Shown here: piece by piece, positions 7,395 through 14,700 of the stretch
Layout of the letters: each line of letters begins with the position of its first letter
Numbering within the stretch: the first letter of the stretch is position 1
Assembly (NCBI RefSeq): GCF_000716545.1
Contig: NZ_JNWZ01000092.1
Location: forward strand, 1-26,444
Reading direction: 5' to 3'
Length of the DNA stretch: 26,444 nucleotides
Origin: Kitasatospora phosalacinea
Lineage (GTDB): Bacteria; Actinomycetota; Actinomycetes; Streptomycetales; Streptomycetaceae
Position numbers and translations under genes: made by a program
The notes under the pieces: model-generated
Told to the model about the DNA's origin: nothing
What the model saw: only the letters and a program-made list of their open reading frames with translations
The model's database searches: none

Positions 7395-7416
7395 CGGTCG
7401 CACGGCCGGGCGACCG
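7395..7416. promoter_or_regulatory. Inverted repeat just upstream of the VOC gene
   Basis: CGGTCGC (7395-7401) and GCGACCG (7410-7416) are 7-bp inverted arms with an 8-nt loop. They sit about 10 bp before the GGAGG ribosome-binding site of the VOC gene, in the 112-bp divergent gap. The 13-mer GCACGGCCGGGCG overlapping it (7400-7412) also occurs at 7332-7344, next to the nucleotidyltransferase start. It could be an operator or a leader hairpin. Confidence 0.35.
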
Positions 7417-7439
7417 TCCGGGAACGGAGGAGCCTTCCG

Positions 7440-7919
7440 ATGGCGCAGAAGATCACCACTTTCCTGTGGTTCGACGACCAGGCCGAGCAGGCGGCCGAGT
7501 TCTACACCTCGGTGTTCGAGTACGGCCGGATCACCGACGTGCAGCGGTACTCGGAGGCGGGGCCGGGTGAGCCCGGGAGCGTGATGCTGGTCTCCTTCGA
7601 ACTGTTCGGGCAGGAGTTCCTGGCGCTGAACGGCGGCCCCGAGTTCACCTTCAACGAGGCGGTCTCACTGCAGGTGGACTGCGCCGACCAGGCCGAGGTG
7701 GACCGCTACTGGGAGCTGCTGACGGCGGACGGCGGCGCGCCGGGGCCGTGCGGATGGCTGAAGGACCGCTACGGCCTGTCCTGGCAGATCGTGCCGCACC
7801 GGATGACCGAACTGCTCTCCGACCCGGACCCGGAGCGCGCCCGCCGGGCCACCGCCGCGATGCTCCGGATGGGGAAGCTGGACATCGCCGCCCTGGAGGC
7901 CGCCGCGGACGGGAACTGA
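7440..7919 (+). CDS. VOC family protein, PhnB / 3-demethylubiquinone-methyltransferase-like
   Basis: A 159-residue single-domain vicinal-oxygen-chelate protein. The opening MAQKITTFLWFDDQAEQAAEFYTSVF and the late block WLKDRYGLSWQIVP are hallmarks of the '3-dmu-9_3-mt' (PhnB-like) subfamily. Despite the old name, these are not methyltransferases, and most have no assigned reaction. The length fits the family. The ATG at 7440 has a strong GGAGGAG 6-7 nt upstream; a longer frame from 7389 is non-conserved. The C-terminal stretch LLSDPDPERARRATAAMLRMGKLD is also family-typical. Single gene; a strong hairpin follows about 50 bp after the stop. Confidence 0.92.
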   Translation: MAQKITTFLWFDDQAEQAAEFYTSVFEYGRITDVQRYSEAGPGEPGSVMLVSFELFGQEFLALNGGPEFTFNEAVSLQVDCADQAEVDRYWELLTADGGAPGPCGWLKDRYGLSWQIVPHRMTELLSDPDPERARRATAAMLRMGKLDIAALEAAADGN

Positions 7920-7967
7920 CGCCCTGCCGGCCCGAGCGGCAGTCGGGGCGAGGGAGCATCGAGTGTC

Positions 7968-8004
7968 GCGACGACCGCCGGTTTCCGGAACCGGCGGTCG
8001 TCGT
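7968..8004. terminator. Very strong bidirectional hairpin terminator
   Basis: GACGACCGCCGGTT (7970-7983) and AACCGGCGGTCGTC (7989-8002) form a perfect 14-bp stem with a 5-nt loop, extendable by a C-G and a G-U pair. It lies between the convergent VOC (+) and MFS (-) genes, so it can serve both. There is no U-tract. Confidence 0.8.
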
Positions 8005-8073
8005 CCGTGTCCTCGGCGGTTCGGAGCGGGCGCGGCCGACGGGGTGGGGCGGAGGTCGCTGGAGGCCGGCGCT

Positions 8074-9471
8074 TCACCTACCTGACCTTCCGCTGTGCCT
8101 GCTGTGGCCGTGCATGGGCTCGGTGCCGGGCCGGTGGTGGAGCCGGAGGCTGATCAGCGCGGTGATCGTGAAGGCGGCGACCTGGTAGAGCATGGCGTGC
8201 CGGAACGCGGTGTCCGCATCGGCGGCGGGGGCGTAGTAGGCGAGTCCGGCCGCGGTCACTCCGATGGATCCGCCGAGTTGCTGTGCCGTGGGCAGCAGGC
8301 CGGAGACCGAACCGGCGGCGGGGCCGTGCACCTGGGCCAGGACCTGGGTGAACACCGACGCGGTGAAGGCGCCGAACGCGGCTCCGCCGACGGCCAGCAC
8401 GGGCAGTGCCGCCTGGCGTCCCGTCGCCGAGCCGACGAGGGGGGCCAGCGCCAGGCACATCCCGGCGAGGACCAGGGAGGCGACGGTGAGCACCTTCGGA
8501 CCGTGCCGGCGGGTGAGAGCGGGTGCGGCTCTGCTGCCGACGGCGGCGGCTGCGGCGAACGGTGCTGACGTCAGTGCGGCAGCCAGGGCCGAGTACCCGA
8601 CGGCGGACTGGAGGTGGAGGAAGAGGAGGTAGGTGAAGGAGGGCACACCCGTGTTGAACACGAACACCAGCAACGTGCCCTTCCGCGCCGACTGGTCACC
8701 GAGCACCGCGGGATGGATCAGCGGGTCAGGCCGGTGCGGGAGGGTCCGGACGAAGTGGCCGAGGGCGGCCACAGCCACGGCGAGACCGGCCCACGTCCAC
8801 CAGGGCCAGCCTGCTTCCCGCCCCAGCGCCAGGGACAGGACCAGCGCGCCGGCTCCCACGGTGACCAGCAGCGCGCCCAGCTTGTCGACGCGGGGTCCGT
8901 CCGTCCTGCGGGCGCGGGGCAGTGCGGTCGCTCCTGCCAGCGAGGCGAGCGCCACCGGCACGGTGAGGAGCATCACCGGCCGCCAGCCGAGGCCGAAGAG
9001 ATCGGCACTGAGGACGAGGCCGCCGATCAGCGGCCCGGCCAGTGACGCGACGGCCATGGTGGCGCCGTACAGGCCGAAGGCGCGCGGCCGGCGTGTCGCG
9101 GGGGTGGCGGTCTGGATGAGCGACAGGACCTGGGGGGCGACCAGGCCACTGCCCGCGCCCTGCACCAGCCGGGCCGTGATCAGCGATGCGGCGTCGGGGG
9201 CACACGCGCCGGCCACCGAACCCGCGGTGAAGACCACGGTGCCTGCCACGAACAGCCGGCGGTAGCCGTACCGGTCGCCCAGCCGTGCGGCGGGGATGAG
9301 CAGGCATGCGTACGTCAGGGTGTATCCGGCGAGGACCAGTTGCACGGCGCCCGGACCGGCGCCCAGGCCGGCCTGTACCGCCGGCGCGGCCACCTGGGCG
9401 ACAGTGACGTTGAGGAGCTGTACGAAAGTGGCGCTGAGCACCACCGGCAGCACGAGGCGTGCGCCGCTCAC
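8074..9471 (-). CDS. MFS efflux transporter, DHA2 (EmrB/QacA) 14-TM family
   Basis: A 465-residue inner-membrane transporter with the hydrophobic pattern of 14-TM drug:H+ antiporters. Visible motifs are LGDRYGYRRLF (motif A, about 64-74), RLVQGAGSGLVAPQVLSLI, and GPLIGGLV (motif C region in TM5). A late TAQQLGGSIGVTAAG is typical of EmrB/QacA relatives. The short tail is rich in His, Ser and Arg. The likely role is export of a toxic or signalling small molecule; the substrate is unknown. The GTG start at 9471 overlaps the stop of the upstream hydrolase (GTGA, 4 nt), so the two are translated together and probably form one functional unit. They are divergent from a LysR regulator that is the likely controller. 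Confidence 0.92.
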   Translation of the reverse strand: MSGARLVLPVVLSATFVQLLNVTVAQVAAPAVQAGLGAGPGAVQLVLAGYTLTYACLLIPAARLGDRYGYRRLFVAGTVVFTAGSVAGACAPDAASLITARLVQGAGSGLVAPQVLSLIQTATPATRRPRAFGLYGATMAVASLAGPLIGGLVLSADLFGLGWRPVMLLTVPVALASLAGATALPRARRTDGPRVDKLGALLVTVGAGALVLSLALGREAGWPWWTWAGLAVAVAALGHFVRTLPHRPDPLIHPAVLGDQSARKGTLLVFVFNTGVPSFTYLLFLHLQSAVGYSALAAALTSAPFAAAAAVGSRAAPALTRRHGPKVLTVASLVLAGMCLALAPLVGSATGRQAALPVLAVGGAAFGAFTASVFTQVLAQVHGPAAGSVSGLLPTAQQLGGSIGVTAAGLAYYAPAADADTAFRHAMLYQVAAFTITALISLRLHHRPGTEPMHGHSRHSGRSGR

Positions 9472-10310
9472 AGCAGAGCCGAGGCGAGCTCACGGGGGCG
9501 GGCGGCGAACGGGCTGTGGCTGCCCGGGAGGGTGCGCACGGTGAACGGGTTGCCGGGCATGGCCCGGTCGGCTTCCGCGATCATGAGATCCTGCACGGCC
9601 GTGGGCAGTGCCCGGTCCTCCGCGCAGCGCAGGAAGGTCCGTGGGACGCGCCCCCAGCGTTGCGGAGTCACGGTGACCGGGGTGGTCGGGATCGCAAGCG
9701 GCAGATCGGGGCTCAGTGCCGAGCGCCAGCGGTCGAAGCGGTCCGGAGCGGTGTCGTGGTAGTGGGTCTGCCGCAGTTCCTCCACGTAGGCGGGATCCTG
9801 CGAGAGCGGGTTGATCCGCACGGCGCCCAGTTCCTCGGGGTTGCCGAGGTTGAGGCTCTGCCCCCGCGCCGTGGCGTTTTCGGGCGAGCCGAGATAGTCG
9901 AGGAACCGGGGCCGTCCGGCGGGCACGAAGGCCGAGAGGTAGACGATCTCGTCAACGAGTTCGGGTGCGTGTTCGGCAGCCAGTGACGCGGGGCCGCCGC
10001 CCGCGCTGTGCGCGACAAGTACAACGCGACGGTGGCGGCGGGTCTGGCGCAGTGTGTCCAGCACGGCCGTGGCGCAGTCGTCCATCGTCACGGTGGCGAG
10101 CGCGGACTTCTCGGTCAGCAGGCCCGGCTGGCCCGGCTGGAGGTACCCGCTGGGCAATGGCGCGTCGAAGCCGTGTCCCGGCAGGTCGACGGCCGTGCTC
10201 GCGGCACCGAGTCCGGCGAGTGCGCGCTGCGTCGCCGCCCACTGCCCGGAGCCGTGCCAGGCCCCGTGCACGAAGACGAAGACGGTGCCCGGGGAGGAAG
10301 AATGAGTCAT
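9468..10310 (-). CDS. Alpha/beta-hydrolase fold esterase-like enzyme
   Basis: A 280-residue soluble alpha/beta hydrolase. The oxyanion-hole motif is VFVFVHGAWHGSGQW (10-24), and AVDLPGHG follows at 40-47. The nucleophile elbow is VAHSAGGG with S102, the acid is probably D232 (CAEDRALP), and the catalytic His is H265 (LPGSHSPF). The pattern resembles the plant SABP2/methylesterase-like branch common in actinomycetes, so ester hydrolysis is the best guess; the substrate is unknown. The ATG at 10310 lacks a strong Shine-Dalgarno sequence (GGAATGCGG). An open frame extends further upstream but runs into the divergent LysR gene, so it is rejected. First gene of a two-gene operon with the DHA2 exporter, perhaps to modify and pump out the same compound (inference). 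Confidence 0.9.
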   Translation of the reverse strand: MTHSSSPGTVFVFVHGAWHGSGQWAATQRALAGLGAASTAVDLPGHGFDAPLPSGYLQPGQPGLLTEKSALATVTMDDCATAVLDTLRQTRRHRRVVLVAHSAGGGPASLAAEHAPELVDEIVYLSAFVPAGRPRFLDYLGSPENATARGQSLNLGNPEELGAVRINPLSQDPAYVEELRQTHYHDTAPDRFDRWRSALSPDLPLAIPTTPVTVTPQRWGRVPRTFLRCAEDRALPTAVQDLMIAEADRAMPGNPFTVRTLPGSHSPFAARPRELASALL

Positions 10311-10336
10311 GACCGCATTCCATGCGACCCGGCCCC

Positions 10337-10355
10337 GATCATCCAGTGGAAGATC
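10337..10355. promoter_or_regulatory. Near-perfect palindrome, probable LysR-type operator
   Basis: GATCaTCCAgTGGAaGATC (10337-10355) is a 19-bp palindrome broken only at positions 5 and 15 and the centre. It contains a T-N11-A LysR-box core. It lies in the 92-bp divergent gap, 27 bp from the hydrolase start and 47 bp from the LysR start, where an LTTR would autoregulate itself and activate the divergent operon. Confidence 0.6.
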
Positions 10356-10402
10356 TGACAAGCTGGCCGACGATACACGTGAGGTATGACCGGGAGGTTG
10401 GC

Positions 10403-11440
10403 ATGGAGGCGCGGCACCTGAGGTACGCACTGGCCCTCGCCGAACACGAACACTTCGGCCGGGCGGCCGGTGCGCTGGGCATCGCGCAGCCTCCGCTGTC
10501 CAAGCAGATCGCCGACCTCGAACGGGAAGTGGGCGCCCGCTTGTTCGATCGCACCCGCCAGGGGGTGTTTCCGACGGCTGCGGGCGCGGCCTTCCTCTCC
10601 CGGGCGCGCAGGGCGCTCGACGAGATCGCGGCGGCCTCGGTCGACGCGGCCAGGGCGGCACGCGGCGAGACGGGCCGGCTGCGCCTGGGATTCATTGCCT
10701 CGGCGCTGCTCGAACCCCTGCCGGACGTCATCGGCCGGTTCGGCCGCGAACGGCCCGACGTGCGGTTGGAACTGCACGAGATGGCGACCAGCCGCAGCAC
10801 GGTCGCGCTCGTCGCCGGCGAACTGGACGTGGCGATCGGCCTCGGCCGGCCGGGGGGCATCGGGGCCGAGCAACTGGTGTCGGTGCCGGTCGGGCGCGAC
10901 CACCTGGTCGCGGTCGTGAGCAGCACGCACCCGTACGCGGGTCAGTCGTCGGTGAACGTGGACCAGCTGCGGCGACAGCCGCTGATCGTAGCGTCGGGCG
11001 AGGACGAGCCCGCCGTCGTCACCGGGCTACGGACCCTGCTGGGCGAGGACTCCCCGGCGCTCTCCGGCGCGACCGTCGCGAGGGACATCCACACCATCAT
11101 CGGCCTCGCCGCCTGCGGGATGGGCGTCGGCCTGGGACCCTCTCGCATGCTGACGGCCCCACGGCGGGGCACGTGGTTCTGCGAGGTGACCCCGCGCACG
11201 CCTCTGCCCGATCTGGTCCTGTCCTTCAACGCCCGGGACCGTTCCCCGGCACTGAACGCCTTCCTCGACGTCATCCGCAAGAACTGCCCCGAGGTCGGTG
11301 CCGCGCTCGACCACCGGCTCGGCCCACCGGGACCCCAAGACGGCGACCGCGACTCGACCGCTTCCTCGCCCAGTACGGCGCCCGACTCCTGCGGCCCTCC
11401 TACCGCACCAGCGCCCCACGTCCCGGCGAGGGCCTGCTGA
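10403..11440 (+). CDS. LysR-family transcriptional regulator with an insertion-derived C-terminal tail
   Basis: A 345-residue reading frame. Residues 1-60 are the LysR winged HTH (MEARHLRYALALAEHEHFGRAAGALGIAQPPLSKQIADLE, then GARLFDRTRQGV). About 92-300 is the two-lobed periplasmic-binding-protein-like effector domain (RLRLGFIASALLEPLPDVIGRF; VTPRTPLPDLVLSF). LysR proteins normally end near residue 300-305, here around DVIRKNCPEVGAALDHRL (about 11317). The last ~40 residues are low-complexity Ser/Pro sequence read in a different frame over a transposase remnant, so they are likely acquired. The original stop was probably lost at the junction. The ATG at 10403 has GGGAGG 6 nt upstream; a longer frame from 10322 is non-conserved. 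The likely target is the divergent hydrolase/exporter operon. Confidence 0.9.
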   Translation: MEARHLRYALALAEHEHFGRAAGALGIAQPPLSKQIADLEREVGARLFDRTRQGVFPTAAGAAFLSRARRALDEIAAASVDAARAARGETGRLRLGFIASALLEPLPDVIGRFGRERPDVRLELHEMATSRSTVALVAGELDVAIGLGRPGGIGAEQLVSVPVGRDHLVAVVSSTHPYAGQSSVNVDQLRRQPLIVASGEDEPAVVTGLRTLLGEDSPALSGATVARDIHTIIGLAACGMGVGLGPSRMLTAPRRGTWFCEVTPRTPLPDLVLSFNARDRSPALNAFLDVIRKNCPEVGAALDHRLGPPGPQDGDRDSTASSPSTAPDSCGPPTAPAPHVPARAC

Positions 11441-11637
11441 AGTCCGTCCGCCAGCTGATCGAGTCCGTCAACGACACCCTCAAAGGGCGACTCGGACTCG
11501 AACAGCACGGCGCACGCACCGTCGAAGGCGCCGGAGCCCGAGTCGGCCAGCGGATCCTGGCCATGACCTGCACGATCTGGCACAACCGCACCACCGGCCG
11601 ACCCGTCACCCGCTCACTGACCGCCTACGACCACTGA
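11353..11637 (+). pseudogene. IS982-like transposase, C-terminal remnant
   Basis: In a frame different from the LysR gene, the plus strand encodes about 94 residues ending SLTAYDH-stop. Blocks such as FLAQYGARLLRP, SVRQLIESVNDTLKGRL, LEQHGARTVEG and TIWHNRTTGRPVTRSL match the C-terminal end of actinomycete transposases annotated as IS982 family. These include the region around the last catalytic Glu (IESVNDTLKG). The N-terminal two thirds of a normal protein (roughly 270-300 residues) are absent, and there is no start codon or ribosome-binding site. It is a dead fragment abutting the LysR 3' end. Family assignment rests on remembered motif patterns and needs a database search. Confidence 0.8.
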
Positions 11638-11776
11638 CCGACTTCGGAGCTACTCGTCCAGGCGCTCTGCTGGGCCAGGACGTCCTCTTCAGGCAGCGGG
11701 CCGCGCCGGACGATGAGCCCGTCCTCGACGTCCAGGAACCGGCTCCTGGTGCGGAACCTACAGGCGGGCGTGCGGC
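11638..11776. other. Non-coding flank of the IS remnant
   Basis: 139 bp between the transposase remnant and the end of the LysM/BTAD gene. I see no gene, strong hairpin or clear IS terminal repeat. On the minus strand a short open stretch could encode RFLDVEDGLIVRRGPLPEEDVLAQ, which has a protein-like composition but no start. It may be the stump of a gene lost with the insertion, or chance. Confidence 0.4.
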
Positions 11777-14700
11777 TCAGCTGCCGGTGAGCAGGTCGCG
11801 GAGCAGGGCCACGGTGTCCGGGTCGAGGTCGCGGCCGGTGCGGCGGCTGAGCGCGTCGAGGCGGTTGACGGAGCGGACGAGCTGGTCGCGGGCGCCGGCC
11901 GAGGCGTAGGCGTAGAAGAGGTCGCGGTGCAGGAGTTCGACCTCGGGGGCGACGGCGAGGGCGCGGAAGATCGCGGCCTCGGCGGTGCGGTGGTCGCCGT
12001 ACTGGAGGCGGCGGGCGGCGAGTTCGTGGGCGGTGTCGACGATCGCGGCCAGCATGTCCTGCCGTTCGGCCTCCGCCCAGCCGAAGGTGCCGGCCGGGGC
12101 CTCGGCGAACGGGGCGCCGCGGACCAGGGCGAGCGCGTGGGCGAGGGCGGCGTCGGCGGTGCTGGAGGTGGAGCGCATGCCGCGCCGGTACAGGCTGCGG
12201 AACTCGTCCCAGTCGCAACTGACCGTCGGCGCCAGGGAGTACGTGTCGGCGGGCTCCGCGCCCAGGTAGTCGCGCCCCTCCGGGGAGGTGCCCAACCACC
12301 CTGCCAGTGCGGCGAGTTTGACCGGCAGCGGTTCGGCGAGGCGCTCGACGGTGGCCTTCGGGTCGAGGTGCGCGGCACCCGGGTGGATGTCGCGGTCGAT
12401 CGTGCCGTGCTCGGTGCCGGGGCGCAGCGCCAGGTACGCGGCCAGCTCGGTGAGCCGGGGGCGGCCCGCCGGGTCGGCGCTGCCGGCCGCGCCGAGCACG
12501 TCGACCGGCCCGAGCACCCGGATCCGCGGCGCGGAGCGCAGGTGGTGGGCCTCCGGGGAACGCAGGATCGCCAGCAGGTCGTCGCTGTCGGTGCGGGCCG
12601 GGCCGCTGCCGGGCCGGGCGGACGGCCGGGCCGGGGAGCGCGGGTCGGGAGCCGCCGCCTGGTCGTGCACGGGCAGCGGCTCGGGCACCTGGGCGGGCGC
12701 GGGCGCGACCTCGGGCGCGCTCGTGGTCGCGGCCTCGATCTCGGTCTCGATCTCGGTCCTACGGACGGGCTCGGTCTCGCGGACGGGCACCGGCCCGGAC
12801 GTGAACCCGGTTCCCTCGGAAGGCAGTTCGTCCTGCGGCGACACCGGCGACGCCGACGGCACCGGCGGCACGGGCGGCGCCGACGGCTGGGCCGGCACCG
12901 CGGGCGCGGCGGGGAGCGCGACGGCGATCCGGGGGTCGACGGGCGTGCCGTGCGGCGGCGTGGTGACCTTCCGGGCCTGGCCGTTGGCGGCGTGCCGCGG
13001 CTCGACCGGTGCGGCGGGAACGTCGGGCGCGACGGGAGTGACGGGCGCGGCGGCTGCGGGCCCGGCGGGCGGCAGGGCGGCGGGCTGGACGGGCGCCACC
13101 GGGACGACCGCGTACGGGTTGGTGGGCGCGGTGGGGACCAGCCCGGCGAACGGGCTGCTGCCGGTGGGCACCACCCGGGCCAGCAGTCGGGGGCCGGCCG
13201 CGTCGCCGTCCTCCTTCCGCTCCTGCGCGGGGCCGCCGGCCGGCTTGTCCAGGCTGGTCTTCGTCCCGGCGTCGGCCGTCGCGGTGTCCGCCCCGGCGGC
13301 CCCGGTCGGTCCGCCGAGCAGCGCGATCAGGCGGGCGTCGAGCGTGCCGTCGGGCCGGACGCCGCCCTCCGCCTCCTCGCCGTCCGGCCCGCCGAAGCTC
13401 GTGCCGAACGGGGCGGGGACGGCTCCTATCGCTGCGCCGACGGCGGCCAACGCGGGCACGGGCAGCGGGAGTTCGGCCTCTTCCTCGGGGCCGTTGTGCG
13501 GTCCGTCGAGGGTCCACTCGGGGGCCGGGTGCTGGGTGAGGTCGCCGGAGACCCGGACGAGTTCGCCGAGCTGGGCGTACTGCTCGCGGCTCAGGCGCTG
13601 GAGTTCGACGCTGAGGTGCAGGCCGGGCAGTGCGGCGTGGCCGGTCGCGGGGAGCGTCCAGCGGGCGACCGGTCCGGCGCCGCGTTCGGGGGCGCGGGTG
13701 AGGACGGCCAGGCAGGTGCGCGGGCGGCCGTCGAGCAGGCGGCCGAGTTCGGCGGGGACGGTGCCGGCGGGCGGCTGCGCGGACAGCACGATCTCCGGCA
13801 GCCACGCCTCGTCCGCGCTGCCCCGGCTGCGGGCCTCGCGGGGGCTGCCGACGTTGGCGCCGATCAGGGTGGCGCGGGCCTTGGCGGTGCGCGGGCCGAG
13901 GGCGGCGAGCGCGGCCTCCAGCGTGGGGTGGTGGTGCACCCGGTCGGCGGCGGGGCCGACGGTGGGCAGGTCGGTGGCGATGCCGACCAGGTGCAGGTGC
14001 AGGCGGTCGGCGAGCGGGCTGTGGGCCAGTTCGACGGCGAGGCTGCGCAGCACGTCCTCGGCGTCCTCGGGGTGCCCGGACAGGTGCACCAGCCGGACGG
14101 TCTCCAGGTCGGCCAGGACGGTCGAGCCGTCGGGGGTGGCGCCGAGGGTGACCAGCGCCGGGTAGGGGGCGGCGTACTTGGCGGCCTGCCCGGCGGACAG
14201 CAGTTCGGTGGAGTCGGCCGGGCACCACCACACGTTCGGGGCGTGCGCGGCGCGGAACGGGGCGATCGGCACGGCCGGTGCGGCCAGGTGCAGTTCGACG
14301 GTGCCCGCGACGGTGACCCGGGCGGCGACCAGCGCGGGCAGCCGCTTCTCGCCGCGGACGGTGTTGCGGCCCAGGGTGCGCAGGGCCCGGTTGAGCAGTT
14401 CCAGGCCGTGTTCGTCCTGCCTGGCCTTGAGCTCGGCCTCGAAGCGGCCGGCGGCGGCCGAGGGCAGGGCGATCCGGTGCCGGGGGCGGCGGGCCCGCTG
14501 CTGGTCGGTGCGGCGGCGGCCGACCAGGGTGATCAGCGCGGCGGCCATCAGCACGCCGAGGCCGGAGGCGGCGAGCGCCACGGTGTAGTCGTCGCCGCTC
14601 TTCGCGACGGTGTGCTGGTCGCGGACGGCGGGCAGGTTGGCGGCGGACGCGTCCTGCTGCGGCGCGCCCTCCCCGCCGGACGGCTGCGCGGCGGGCGACT

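Noticed and set aside
7328..7459. 44-codon upstream extension of the nucleotidyltransferase frame
   Set aside because: It overlaps the VOC gene start and its ribosome-binding site, and its Arg-rich sequence has no family support.
10311..10661. Upstream extension of the alpha/beta-hydrolase frame
   Set aside because: It overlaps the divergent LysR gene and the operator palindrome; family proteins start at the MTHSSS position.
8074..11440. A resistance island for a specific antibiotic
   Set aside because: The exporter, hydrolase and regulator are generic families; nothing in the sequence identifies a drug.
12727..12775. CTCGAT/CTCGGT repeat similar to the hexamer array at 17701
   Set aside because: It is inside the LysM/BTAD gene and encodes alternating Thr/Glu/Ile residues of the disordered linker; no link to the intergenic array can be shown.
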